Below are positions 19,680 through 26,805 of a DNA stretch of 26,805 nucleotides, piece after piece. The notes beneath the pieces are model-generated. The model saw nothing but the letters and a program-made list of their open reading frames with translations, did not search any database and was not told where the DNA came from. The stretch's first letter is position 1. Each line of letters opens with the position of its first letter. The stretch is from Arenimonas sp. (GTDB lineage: Bacteria > Pseudomonadota > Gammaproteobacteria > Xanthomonadales > Xanthomonadaceae), in NCBI GenBank assembly GCA_003497545.1, contig DNNT01000269.1, positions 1 to 26,805 of the forward strand, written 5' to 3'. The translations under genes and the position numbers were made by a program.

Positions 19680-20987
19680 ATGTCCCTGCGCCACCTGTTC
19701 CTTGCCCTGCCGCTGCTCGCCGCGGCCCTCGACGCCCCGGCCCAGGTGCTGGTGGTGCAGGCCGGCCAGCTGCTCGACCGCCCGGGCCAGGCGCCGCGCG
19801 GCGCGGCCACGCTGCTGCTGCGCGACGGCATGGTCGAACAGGTGCGCGACGGTCACGTCGGCCCCGAGGCCTTCGGCGCGCCGGCCGGCACCGAGGTGCT
19901 CGACCTGCGCCGGCATTTCGTGCTCCCCGGCCTGATCGACAGCCACGTGCACCTGACCAACGACCTGGGCGGCCTGGCCGGCCAGCTGGCCGAAGTGCAG
20001 CGCAGCCCGGCCGACAACGCGCTCGAGGCGGCCACCAACGCCCGCAAGACCCTGCTCGCCGGCTTCACCACCGTGCGCAACCTCGGCGACGGCGACGGCG
20101 AGATCCGCGCCCTGCGCGACGCCGTCAACGCCGGCAAGCTGCCGGGCCCGCGCATCCTCACCGCCAACACCTCGATCTCGGCCACCGCCGGCCACGTCGA
20201 CCCGCGCCTGGGCTATCGCGCCGACCTGCACGACGCGCTCGACCGGGGCGGCAACGTCTGCGACGGCGTCGAGTCGTGCCGGCGCGCGGTGCGCCGCCAG
20301 GTGGCCGAGGGGGCCGACGTGATCAAGCTGCTGATCACCGGCGGCGTGAACAGCCGCATCGGCGCCGGCCTGGGCGCGCAGATGTTCGAGGACGAGGCGC
20401 GGGCCGTGGTCGAAACCTCGCGCATGTACGGCAAGAAGGTGGCGGTGCACGCGCATGGCGCCGACGGCATCAACCTGGCGCTGCGCCTGGGCGTGGATTC
20501 GATCGAACACGGCACCCTGCTCGACGCCGAGGGCCTGCAGTTGTTCCGCCGCAGCGGCGCCTATTACGTGCCGACGCTGTCGACCGTCAACGGCTACCGC
20601 GAGCGCCTGGACGCCAACCCGCAGGCTTACCAGGGCGAGGTGCTGGAGAAGATCCGCTGGCGCATCGACATCACCGGCAAGGCGCTCGAGCAGGCGGTGC
20701 CGGCCGGCGTGAAGATCGCCTTCGGCACCGACGCCGGCGTCAGCCTGCACGGCCGCAACGCCGACGAGTTCGAGCTGATGGTGGCCCACGGCATGACCCC
20801 GGCGCAGGCGATCGTCGCCGCCACCCGTAATGCGGCCGACCTGCTCGGGCTGGGCGACAGCGTCGGCAGCCTCGAGCCGGGCAAGCACGCCGACCTGATC
20901 GCCGTGAACGGCAACCCGCTCGAGGACGTCACCGTGCTCAAGCGGGTGGAGGTGGTGGTCAAGGGCGGCGAGGTCTTCCGCCCCTGA
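19680..20987 (+). CDS. exported amidohydrolase-superfamily enzyme (prolidase/imidazolonepropionase-like)
   Basis: The 435-residue protein begins with a likely signal peptide (MSLRHLFLALPLLAAALDAPAQ), so it probably acts in the periplasm or outside. GGAG (19669-19672) lies seven bases before the ATG. Amidohydrolase metal ligands are in order: LIDSHVHL (His89, His91), ADVIKLLITGG (Lys216, probably carboxylated), VHAHG (His257, His259), IEHGT (His277) and FGTDAG (Asp351). The tail LEPGKHADLIAVNGNPLEDV is typical of COG1228. Characterised relatives in xanthomonads are called Xaa-Pro dipeptidases and remove residues from small peptides. The actual substrate cannot be told from sequence. It stands alone, 81 bases after mutS. 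Confidence 0.88.
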   Translation: MSLRHLFLALPLLAAALDAPAQVLVVQAGQLLDRPGQAPRGAATLLLRDGMVEQVRDGHVGPEAFGAPAGTEVLDLRRHFVLPGLIDSHVHLTNDLGGLAGQLAEVQRSPADNALEAATNARKTLLAGFTTVRNLGDGDGEIRALRDAVNAGKLPGPRILTANTSISATAGHVDPRLGYRADLHDALDRGGNVCDGVESCRRAVRRQVAEGADVIKLLITGGVNSRIGAGLGAQMFEDEARAVVETSRMYGKKVAVHAHGADGINLALRLGVDSIEHGTLLDAEGLQLFRRSGAYYVPTLSTVNGYRERLDANPQAYQGEVLEKIRWRIDITGKALEQAVPAGVKIAFGTDAGVSLHGRNADEFELMVAHGMTPAQAIVAATRNAADLLGLGDSVGSLEPGKHADLIAVNGNPLEDVTVLKRVEVVVKGGEVFRP

Positions 20988-21005
20988 ATTCAGGGCGCCG
21001 CCGGC

Positions 21006-22190
21006 TCAGGCCGCGGCGCTGAACGCGACGCCGTCGAGGGCCTGGGCCAGGTCGGCCCACAGGTCCTCGACCTGCTCGATGCCCACCGACAGCCGCAGCA
21101 TGCCGGGGCCGATGCCGCTGGCCAGGCGCGCTTCCGGGTCCACCACGCGGTGGGTCAGGCCGGCGGGATGCTGGACCAGCGTGTCCACGGAACCCAGGCT
21201 CACTGCCGGCGTCATCAGGCGCACCTTCGCCATCACCGCCGCGGCGGCCGCGTAGCCACCACGCAGTTCCATCGCCATCAGCGAACCGGGGCCGGCCATC
21301 TGCGGGCCCACCAGGTGCGCGTTGCGCACCGTGCCCAGGCCCGGGAAGTGCACGCGCGCCACGGCGGCATGTTCGGCCAGGCGATTCGCCAGCACGATGG
21401 CATTGGCCTGGGCACGCTCCACCCGCAGCGCCAGCGTCGGCAGGCCGCGGTGCAGCAGGTAGGCGCCCAGCGGATGCAGCAGCGCGCCGGTGGCGGCGCG
21501 CACGGTGCGCAGCGGGCGCGCGCGTTCTTCGCTGCAGCACACCACGCCGGCGATCACGTCGCCGTGGCCGCCGAGGAACTTGGTGGCGCTGTGCAGCACG
21601 TAGCTGGCGCCCAGGCGCGCGGGCTGCTGCAGCACGGGCGTGGCGAAGGTGGAATCCACCAGCACCGGCACGTCGCCGGCGGCCGCGACGACGGCGCGGA
21701 TGTCCACCAGGTCGAGGGTGGGGTTGGCCGGGGTTTCGATGATCACCAGCGCGGTGTCGGCGCGGCGGCGCGCGGCGATCTCGCCGGCGTCGACGAACTC
21801 GGCCTGCAGACCGCACAGGCCCGAGGCCAGCAGGTGGTCCGAGGTGCCATACAGCGGCCGCACCACCAGCACGTGGCCGCCGCGGCTGCGGGCGTCCATC
21901 AGCACGGCGGTCAGCGCGGCCATGCCCGAGCCATAGGCAATGCAGGCCTCGGTCCCTTCCAGCGCGGCCAGCGCCTGTTCGACCCGGCCCACGGTGGGGT
22001 TGTGCAGGCGCGCATAGATCGGGTTGCGGGCGCTGGCGGCGCCGCCGACGAGGGCGTCGAAGCTTTCGGTGCCCACGTCCAGGTCCGACACCGGGTAGGT
22101 GGTGGAAAGGTCGATCGGCGGCGCGTGCACGCCCAGTTCGGCGAAGTCGTCGCGGCCGGCGTGCACGGCCAGGGTTTCGATGCGGGGCAT
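21006..22190 (-). CDS. Cys/Met-metabolism PLP-dependent enzyme
   Basis: The 394-residue fold-type I enzyme belongs to the cystathionine gamma-synthase/gamma-lyase/methionine gamma-lyase family. It starts MPRIETLAVHAGRDDF. Tyr59 and Arg61 in NPIYARLHNPT contact PLP of the neighbouring subunit, GSGMAALTAV (87-96) binds phosphate, Tyr114 stacks on the ring in RPLYGTS, Asp179 binds the pyridine nitrogen and Lys204 in SATKFLGGHGD forms the Schiff base. Choosing between elimination (H2S, methanethiol) and synthase activity is not safe from sequence. The divergent Lrp/AsnC gene, 94 bases away, suggests amino-acid-responsive expression, as seen for methionine gamma-lyases. It converges with the amidohydrolase gene, with 18 bases between stop codons. 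Confidence 0.9.
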   Translation of the reverse strand: MPRIETLAVHAGRDDFAELGVHAPPIDLSTTYPVSDLDVGTESFDALVGGAASARNPIYARLHNPTVGRVEQALAALEGTEACIAYGSGMAALTAVLMDARSRGGHVLVVRPLYGTSDHLLASGLCGLQAEFVDAGEIAARRRADTALVIIETPANPTLDLVDIRAVVAAAGDVPVLVDSTFATPVLQQPARLGASYVLHSATKFLGGHGDVIAGVVCCSEERARPLRTVRAATGALLHPLGAYLLHRGLPTLALRVERAQANAIVLANRLAEHAAVARVHFPGLGTVRNAHLVGPQMAGPGSLMAMELRGGYAAAAAVMAKVRLMTPAVSLGSVDTLVQHPAGLTHRVVDPEARLASGIGPGMLRLSVGIEQVEDLWADLAQALDGVAFSAAA

Positions 22191-22243
22191 GGCGGCGGGC
22201 TCCTGGGCAGGTGGCCGGAACTATGGCTTAGACTCAGGGCAGA

Positions 22244-22258
22244 TTCGGCCAGGCCGAA
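22244..22258. promoter_or_regulatory. candidate Lrp/AsnC operator between divergent genes
   Basis: TTCGGCCAGGCCGAA is a perfect inverted repeat with 7-base arms and one central base, the 7-1-7 geometry of Lrp-family sites. It lies in the 94-bp gap between the PLP enzyme gene and the Lrp gene, 27 bases before the lrp ATG. Lrp-family regulators commonly bind such shared regions. The base composition differs from the AT-rich E. coli Lrp consensus. Confidence 0.5.
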
Positions 22259-22284
22259 CACTATTTCTGAAACGGGGGCCCAGC

Positions 22285-22761
22285 ATGCACCTTGACCGAA
22301 CGGACTTCGCCATCCTGCGCCTCCTGCGGAAGAATGCACGGATCCCGAACAAGGACCTGGCCGAACGCGTGGGCGTGGCGCCCTCGACCGCGCTCGAGCG
22401 GGTGCGACGCCTGCGCGAGGCCGGGGTGCTGCTGGGTTACCACGCCGAGATCGCCCCGGCCGCCGTCGGCATCGGCCTGCAGGCCATGGTGGCGGTGCGG
22501 CTGGCGCGGCATTCGCGGCCACAGGTGGAAGCCATCCACGCGCACCTGATGGCGCTGCCGGAAGTGCTGTGCCTGTATCACGTGGCCGGCGCCGACGATT
22601 TCCTGGTGCACGTGGGCGTGCGCGACAGCGACCACCTGCGCGATTTCGCCATGTCGGCACTGACCAGCCGCGAGGAAGTGGCGCACATCGAAACCCACCT
22701 GATCTTCGCCTTCCAGCGCGCGCCGGACCTGCCGGTTTACGCGGCGGCCGACGAAGGCTGA
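22285..22761 (+). CDS. Lrp/AsnC-family transcriptional regulator
   Basis: The start ATG 22285 (MHLDRTDFAILRLLRKNARIPNKDLAERVG) gives 158 residues, the normal length, with GGGGG seven bases upstream. The frame is open to 22099 but the family N-terminus fixes the start. The helix-turn-helix is NKDLAERVGVAPSTALERVRRLREAGVL, followed by a RAM effector-binding domain (about 65-140) with VLCLYHVAGADDFLVHVGVRD. Such proteins form octamers that sense amino acids. The likely target is the divergent PLP enzyme gene and itself. Its stop codon is one base from the stop of the convergent S4 gene. Confidence 0.93.
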   Translation: MHLDRTDFAILRLLRKNARIPNKDLAERVGVAPSTALERVRRLREAGVLLGYHAEIAPAAVGIGLQAMVAVRLARHSRPQVEAIHAHLMALPEVLCLYHVAGADDFLVHVGVRDSDHLRDFAMSALTSREEVAHIETHLIFAFQRAPDLPVYAAADEG

Positions 22762-22762
22762 G

Positions 22763-23182
22763 TCAGAGCGCGTCGAGGTCGCCCAGGGCCTGGATAAGGC
22801 GGCGGGCGCGCTTGTCGGGTTTGGTCAGCGGCGGGCGGTAGCCGGTGGCGGCGGCGCGGCGTTCGGCGGCGGCCTCCAGGCGCGCTTCGCGCGAAGCCTC
22901 GGTTTCGGCATAGAGCGCCTGTGCGACCGGCGCGGAGCCGCGGCGGTCGCTGGTGCCCAGCACCTGCACTTCGAACACGTCGTCGCCGCGACGCACCACC
23001 AGCGATTCGCCGGCACGCACGGCGCGCGAGGGCTTGGCGCCCTGCCCGGCCACCTGCACCTTGCCGCCCTCGATGGCCTGCTTGGCCAGGGCGCGGGTCT
23101 TGAAAAAGCGGGCCGCCCAGAGCCAGACGTCGAGGCGGACGGTGTCGGCCGCAGCGGCGGCCTGGGGAGTTGCTTGGACCAT
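22763..23182 (-). CDS. hslR: S4-domain RNA-binding protein, Hsp15-like
   Basis: This 139-residue protein has an N-terminal S4 domain: VRLDVWLWAARFFKTRALAKQAIEGGKVQVAGQGAKPSRAVRAGESLVV (15-63). A basic tail follows, ending TGYRPPLTKPDKRARRLIQALG. Hsp15 binds stalled 50S subunits that carry nascent chains, and the tail pattern RPPLTKPDKRARR is characteristic. It reads toward the Lrp gene with one base between the stop codons, so the transcripts of the two must overlap unless termination is inside a gene. The secreted hydrolase gene upstream ends 30 bases before its start. Confidence 0.9.
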   Translation of the reverse strand: MVQATPQAAAAADTVRLDVWLWAARFFKTRALAKQAIEGGKVQVAGQGAKPSRAVRAGESLVVRRGDDVFEVQVLGTSDRRGSAPVAQALYAETEASREARLEAAAERRAAATGYRPPLTKPDKRARRLIQALGDLDAL

Positions 23183-23212
23183 GCGCCATGCTACGACCGG
23201 GCCGGCCGCGCC

Positions 23213-24244
23213 TCAATCGGCGTTTTCCGGCAGCGCCGCCATGATCCGCCGTGCGAGCTCGTGCGAACGCGGTGCGGCGAGGCCGCCGAATCGATCGTCG
23301 AGTTGGGTCAGCGCATTCCGGGCGCCGTCGGCGTCGCCGTGCGCGAGCTGGGCTTCCACGGCGTCGAGCGCCTGCGCGACTTCGGCGTCGAGCCTGCTTG
23401 CGCAGGCGTCGTCCGCATCGGCCGGCACCGGCGATTCCAACTGGTCGAGCGCCTTGGCGAAAGCGCGCCCGTCCGGAACCCAGTGGTCCAGCCGCGGCGG
23501 GCCGAAGCCACGCACGCCGGCGAAACAGAGTGATTCGAGCCGCGCACGCGCTTCGGCGTCGTTGCGGCGGTTGGGCAGGTCCAGGCTGCCGCTCACCAGC
23601 ACGAAGCGGCTGCGCCGGCGGGCCGGGTCGAGCAGCTCGCGCGGCGGCGGCGGCAACAGGTTCTCGCCCACCACCACGCTGCCGGCGAACTGCAAGCTGC
23701 CGCGGAACACGTCCGGCCAGGCGATGGCGATGCGCTGCGCCAGCCGCGCGCCGCCGGAGAACCCGCCGACGTACACGCGCGCGGGGTCGATGGCGAAATT
23801 CGTGGTTGCGTGGTGGTGCGCGTGCAGTGCCAGCGGGATGCGGCGGCCGATGACGTCGGCATCGTTGCCGGCCTTGCGCGGCATGGCGACGACGAGGCCG
23901 CGTTTTTCCAGCGCCGCGTGCCAGTCGCGCGGCAGCGGGAACTCGTCGGCGGGCGGGATGAAAACCAACAGGCCGTAACCACCGGGTGGCGCTTTCGCGG
24001 GCACGTACAGGTCCACCGCGTCGGCGCCGGGAACGAAGGCCTCGGGCGCCAGCCGGCGGCCGCCGGCCTGCAGAAAGCGGTGCACGTCTTCGGCGGCCAG
24101 CGGGCTGAGCAGGCGGCGGGAGAATTCTTCGCCGCGCACGAGCGGCGAGGGTTCGCGCAGCACCTGCGGGGTGGGCGCGGAAGAAGCCGCGGCGGGCGCC
24201 GCGAGCGCGACAGAGAGCAGGACGATGGCGAAGGACCGGCGCAT
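23213..24244 (-). CDS. secreted alpha/beta hydrolase of unknown substrate
   Basis: ATG 24244 gives 343 residues starting with a signal peptide (MRRSFAIVLLSVALAAPAAAS); the frame is open 21 codons further, but that part lacks a signal. DLYVPAKAPPGGYGLLVFIPP resembles the beta-strand entry of PHB-depolymerase/feruloyl-esterase-like enzymes. The nucleophile elbow is VGGFSGGARLAQR (Ser163), and GLVVAMPRKAGND precedes it. A possible acid residue lies in LVSGSLDLPNRRND and a possible histidine in RLDHWVPDG. A 70-residue C-terminal helical region (VAQALDAVEAQLAHGDADGARNALTQLDDRFGG) may be an extra domain. The substrate is unknown; an extracellular or periplasmic esterase is the best inference. Confidence 0.78.
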   Translation of the reverse strand: MRRSFAIVLLSVALAAPAAASSAPTPQVLREPSPLVRGEEFSRRLLSPLAAEDVHRFLQAGGRRLAPEAFVPGADAVDLYVPAKAPPGGYGLLVFIPPADEFPLPRDWHAALEKRGLVVAMPRKAGNDADVIGRRIPLALHAHHHATTNFAIDPARVYVGGFSGGARLAQRIAIAWPDVFRGSLQFAGSVVVGENLLPPPPRELLDPARRRSRFVLVSGSLDLPNRRNDAEARARLESLCFAGVRGFGPPRLDHWVPDGRAFAKALDQLESPVPADADDACASRLDAEVAQALDAVEAQLAHGDADGARNALTQLDDRFGGLAAPRSHELARRIMAALPENAD

Positions 24245-24299
24245 CGGCCCAGCCTGCGGCGGTGCCGTCACGGGACGCAAGCGACGATGGTCATGCCCC

Positions 24300-24328
24300 A
24301 AACGCAAACGGCCGCCCGGAGGCGGCCG
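24300..24328 (-). terminator. terminator of the rpsP-rplS operon
   Basis: On the minus strand CGGCCGCC (24328-24321) pairs with GGCGGCCG (24316-24309) around TCCG and is followed by TTTGCGTTT. It lies about 25 bases past the rplS stop codon, at the end of the ribosomal operon. Confidence 0.75.
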
Positions 24329-24352
24329 CTTGGCGACGCTTGGCAGCGCGGA

Positions 24353-24721
24353 TTACTCGGCCGAACGGGCGGCCAGGTCTTCCTTGATGCGCGCCTTCTT
24401 GCCTTCCAGGCCACGCAGGTAATACAGCTTGCCCTGGCGGACCTTGCCGCGACGCTTCACCGTGACCGAGTCGATGATGGCGCTGTGGGTCTGGAACACG
24501 CGCTCGACGCCGAAGCCGTGCGAGATCTTGCGCACGGTGAAGGCCGAGTTCAGGCCGGCGTTCTTGATCGCGATGACCACGCCTTCGTAGGCCTGCACGC
24601 GCTCGCGGTTGCCTTCCTTGACCTTGACGTTGACGACGACGGTGTCGCCCTGCGAGAACTTCGGCAGCTCGCGCTTGATCTGCTCGGCTTCGAACTGCTG
24701 CAGCAGCTTGTTGATGCTCAT
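24353..24721 (-). CDS. rplS: 50S ribosomal protein L19
   Basis: The ATG at 24721 ([26 protein letters not shown]) gives 122 residues; an upstream in-frame extension to 24865 crosses the trmD end and is not coding. Typical L19 sequence follows: [27 protein letters not shown] and [45 protein letters not shown]19 sits at the interface of the 30S and 50S subunits. The Shine-Dalgarno AGAGG (24736-24732) lies in the 3' arm of a leader hairpin. The 113-bp gap after trmD also holds a possible separate promoter, so L19 output may be set apart from TrmD. Confidence 0.97.
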   Translation of the reverse strand: MSINKLLQQFEAEQIKRELPKFSQGDTVVVNVKVKEGNRERVQAYEGVVIAIKNAGLNSAFTVRKISHGFGVERVFQTHSAIIDSVTVKRRGKVRQGKLYYLRGLEGKKARIKEDLAARSAE

Positions 24722-24730
24722 GATGCTTAC

Positions 24731-24764
24731 GCCTCTGATGGTTGTTTTTGTGCGTGCCAGAGGC
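24731..24764 (-). promoter_or_regulatory. hairpin that would hide the rplS ribosome binding site
   Basis: In the rplS leader, GCCTCTG (minus strand of 24758-24764) is exactly complementary to CAGAGGC (minus strand of 24731-24737), which contains the Shine-Dalgarno AGAGG. The loop has 20 bases and is A/C-rich. Pairing would block ribosome access, so rplS translation may be controlled by leader folding. Confidence 0.45.
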
Positions 24765-24799
24765 CCGGGAACCGTGCTTGGCTGATCGTGGAGCCGCGC

Positions 24800-24805
24800 A
24801 GTATA
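24800..24805 (-). promoter_or_regulatory. possible -10 box of an internal rplS promoter
   Basis: TATACT on the minus strand matches the -10 consensus at five of six positions and stands alone in GC-rich DNA between trmD and rplS. No good -35 box is visible at 16-18 bases upstream, so support is limited. Confidence 0.3.
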
Positions 24806-24834
24806 GCCGCGCAAGCCCTTGAAAGGGAAGCGGT

Positions 24835-25593
24835 TCAGGCCCTCGGCGGGTTCGCCGCCCGCCACTGGGCGATGAACTCGGCCAGCAGGGCCCGGTCGGC
24901 CTTGCCCAGGCTGGCCCGGGCCAGCAGGTCGGGCCGGCGCAGCCAGGTGCGGCCCAGGGACTGCTGCCGGCGCCAGCGGGCGATGGCGGCGTGGTCGCCC
25001 GACAGCAGCACCGGCGGCACCCCTTCGGTGCCGGCGGCCTCGGAACGGGTGTAGTGCGGGCAGTCGAGCAGGCCGTCCTCGAAGCTGTCCTGGGCGGCAG
25101 AGTCGGCGTGGTTGAGCGCGCCTTCCTGCAGCCGGCCCACCGCGTCCACCAGCACCGCCGCGGCCAGTTCACCGCCCGAGAGCACGTAGTCGCCGATGGA
25201 GAGTTCCTCGTCCACCTCGCGCTCGATGAAGCGCTCGTCCAGACCCTCGTAGCGGCCACACAGCAGCACCAGGCGCGGCAGCGCGGCCAGTTCGCGCACC
25301 TTGGCCTGGGTCAGGCGCGGGCCCTGGGGGCTGAGGTAGATGACGCGGGCCGGGGCCGGGTCGGCCGCCTTGGCCGCGGCCAGGCAGGCGCCCAGGGGCT
25401 CGGCCAGCATCAGCATGCCGGGGCCGCCGCCGAAGGGGCGCTGGTCCACCCGTCGGTAGTTGTCGGTGGCGTAGTCGCGCGGGTTCCAGCCATGCACGGC
25501 CAGCAGCCCGCGCTCCTGCGCACGGCCCACCACGCCCAGCGCGGCGCTGTCGCGGATGAAATCGGGGAACAGGGTGACGACGTCGATGCGCAT
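24835..25593 (-). CDS. trmD: tRNA (guanine37-N1)-methyltransferase
   Basis: The 252-residue protein begins [15 protein letters not shown]. The trefoil-knot SAM site is formed by [31 protein letters not shown] and [38 protein letters not shown] (about 54-63) and the [17 protein letters not shown] segment contact tRNA. TrmD methylates G37 next to the anticodon and prevents +1 frameshifting. It lies between rimM (17 bases upstream) and rplS in the standard operon order. Confidence 0.97.
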   Translation of the reverse strand: MRIDVVTLFPDFIRDSAALGVVGRAQERGLLAVHGWNPRDYATDNYRRVDQRPFGGGPGMLMLAEPLGACLAAAKAADPAPARVIYLSPQGPRLTQAKVRELAALPRLVLLCGRYEGLDERFIEREVDEELSIGDYVLSGGELAAAVLVDAVGRLQEGALNHADSAAQDSFEDGLLDCPHYTRSEAAGTEGVPPVLLSGDHAAIARWRRQQSLGRTWLRRPDLLARASLGKADRALLAEFIAQWRAANPPRA

Positions 25594-25610
25594 GGCGGCG
25601 CGGACCAGGC

Positions 25611-26117
25611 TCAGAAGTCCGGGTCCCAGTCGACCACGACCTTGCCGGCGTCGAAATCGACCGAGGTGATGTACTGCCCACTGACGAAGGGGATCAGCCG
25701 CTCGCGCTCGCCGGAAACCACCATCACGTCGTTGGCGCCGGTTTCGAACAGGTGCGACACGGTGCCCAGGGCGACGCCATCGGTGGTTTCCACCTTCAGG
25801 CCCTCCAGGTCCACCCAGTAGTACTCGCCCGGCGCCGGGGGCGGAAGGCGGTCGCGCGGCACCCAGATCTCGGTGCCGTTCATGGCTTCGGCCAGTTCAC
25901 GGGTATCGACGCCCGGGAAGGTGGCGATGACCGCCTTGCCGGTGTCGCGGCCACGCACGCCCGTGACCTCGCGCTCGGTGTCACCGGAGCGGAGGATCCA
26001 CGGTTGGTAGCGGAACAGGGCGTCGCGGGGCTCGGTCCAGGAAAGGAGCTTGAGCTCGCCCCGGACGCCGAAGGCGCCGGCGACCCTGCCCAGCAGGATG
26101 CGGCGCCCGGTATTCAT
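25611..26117 (-). CDS. rimM: 16S rRNA processing protein RimM
   Basis: The 168-residue protein starts [24 protein letters not shown], the RimM N-terminal barrel signature. The linker [30 protein letters not shown] leads to the C-terminal PRC barrel, ending [28 protein letters not shown]. RimM binds ribosomal protein S19 and assists 30S head maturation. It is in the usual place between rpsP (34 bases upstream) and trmD. Confidence 0.96.
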   Translation of the reverse strand: MNTGRRILLGRVAGAFGVRGELKLLSWTEPRDALFRYQPWILRSGDTEREVTGVRGRDTGKAVIATFPGVDTRELAEAMNGTEIWVPRDRLPPPAPGEYYWVDLEGLKVETTDGVALGTVSHLFETGANDVMVVSGERERLIPFVSGQYITSVDFDAGKVVVDWDPDF

Positions 26118-26151
26118 GCCAGCTGGCCTCGCGCGGGGCGAGGCCGGGACC

Positions 26152-26406
26152 TCAGGCCGCGGCCTTGGCCGAGACTTCCTTCACCAGCGCGCTGACCTTC
26201 TCGGTCAGCTGGGCGCCGTGGGAAACCCAGTGCTTGACGCGCTCGGTGTCGAGTTCGACGCGCTTTTCGTTGCCCTGGGCAACCGGGTTGTAATAACCCA
26301 CGCGCTCGATGGAACGGCCGTCGCGCTTGTTGCGCTGGTCGGTCACGACGATGTGGTAGAAGGGGCGCTTCTTGGCGCCGCCGCGGGCCAGACGAATCTT
26401 CAGCAT
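26152..26406 (-). CDS. rpsP: 30S ribosomal protein S16
   Basis: The 84-residue protein starts [41 protein letters not shown], clearly S16, with the family end [20 protein letters not shown]16 is an early-binding 30S assembly protein. An AGAAAGAGA-type purine stretch precedes the ATG. It follows ffh by 24 bases and heads the rpsP-rimM-trmD-rplS group. Confidence 0.97.
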   Translation of the reverse strand: MLKIRLARGGAKKRPFYHIVVTDQRNKRDGRSIERVGYYNPVAQGNEKRVELDTERVKHWVSHGAQLTEKVSALVKEVSAKAAA

Positions 26407-26430
26407 TTTCAGTCTCTTTCTAGGAAGTCG

Positions 26431-26805
26431 TTATTTCTTGGGAGGGAAGCCCGGCAGGCCCGGAAGGCCTCCCGGAAGTTGTCCGCCGCCCCCGAGGGGG
26501 TTTCCAAGTCCCGCGAGGCGGTCCTGGATGGCTTTCAGGTCGTCGGCGCTGGGTTCCGGCGTCTTGCCGCCGCCCAGGGCCTTCAATCGGTTCAGATCGG
26601 GGCCGCCGCCCATGCCCGGCATGCCGGGGATGCCGCCGCCGCCGCCGAGGCCGCCCAGCATGGCGGCCATCTGCTGCATCTTCTTGGGTCCGCCGCGCGC
26701 CATCTGCTTGACCACGTCGGCCATCTGGCGGTGCTGTTTCAGCAGGCGGTTGATCTCCTGGACCTCGACCCCGGCGCCGCGCGCGATCCGCTTCTTGCGG
26801 CTGGC
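26431..26805 (-). CDS. ffh: signal recognition particle protein Ffh, C-terminal part only
   Basis: The open frame enters from the right edge and gives the last 124 residues. The visible part is the M domain: ASRKKRIARGAGVEVQEINRLLKQHRQMADVVKQM holds the SRP-RNA-binding helix-turn-helix signature. A Gly/Met/Pro-rich tail (MLGGLGGGGGIPGMPGMGGG) and a second Gly/Pro stretch ending FPPKK follow. The NG GTPase domain lies outside the window. Ffh with 4.5S RNA targets membrane proteins to the translocon. Its position just before rpsP is typical of proteobacteria. Confidence 0.95.
   Translation of the reverse strand, partial: ASRKKRIARGAGVEVQEINRLLKQHRQMADVVKQMARGGPKKMQQMAAMLGGLGGGGGIPGMPGMGGGPDLNRLKALGGGKTPEPSADDLKAIQDRLAGLGNPLGGGGQLPGGLPGLPGFPPKK

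Overview
The window reads as two unrelated bacterial genomes joined inside one gene. Bases 1 to about 11,715 look like an alphaproteobacterium of the Rhodobacteraceae type: IscR without cluster cysteines, dimeric NADP-isocitrate dehydrogenase, a YitT pair, a DUF1330-alaS neighbourhood and mixed GAT/GAC codon use. Bases from about 11,745 to 26,805 look like a gammaproteobacterium of the Xanthomonadales (Lysobacter/Xanthomonas type): order alaS-recX-recA-lexA-pncC, a xanthomonad-type LexA operator, the ffh-rpsP-rimM-trmD-rplS operon, very high GC and nearly uniform GAC aspartate codons. The switch falls within about 30 bases encoding the conserved TGPCGPCTE stretch of alanyl-tRNA synthetase, which keeps one open reading frame. 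The likeliest explanation is a chimeric assembly join (or an artificial splice), not a natural gene.

Left part. A truncated citramalate synthase gene (minus, 1-797) follows an iscR-like Rrf2 regulator (816-1277). Facing away from them is a plus-strand cluster: a COG2945-type hydrolase, a small unknown protein, and an unusual protein with two complete HD domains in tandem (2306-3487). Next come icd with a strong terminator and two overlapping perfect 24-bp palindromes, two adjacent YitT-family membrane proteins, and typA. A structured convergent intergenic region separates typA from a class II glutamine amidotransferase, a DUF1330 protein and the 3' part of alaS, all on the minus strand.

Right part. 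Minus strand: the 5' part of alaS, recX, recA, lexA and pncC, forming the SOS-controlled recombination block. Plus strand: a BlaI-type repressor with an overlapping M56 peptidase-TonB membrane protein, then mutS and an exported amidohydrolase. A Cys/Met-metabolism PLP enzyme (minus) is divergent from an Lrp/AsnC regulator (plus). Minus strand again: an Hsp15-like S4 protein, a secreted alpha/beta hydrolase, and the ribosome-biogenesis operon rplS-trmD-rimM-rpsP-ffh (ffh truncated by the window edge).

No gene-free stretch exceeds 300 bases. I saw no rRNA, tRNA, CRISPR array, insertion sequence, prophage or toxin-antitoxin locus, and no convincing new defence or mobile system. The most useful observations are the alaS join, the tandem-HD protein, the operators that overlap the lexA and blaI start codons (possible leaderless mRNAs), and the hairpin that would hide the rplS ribosome binding site.
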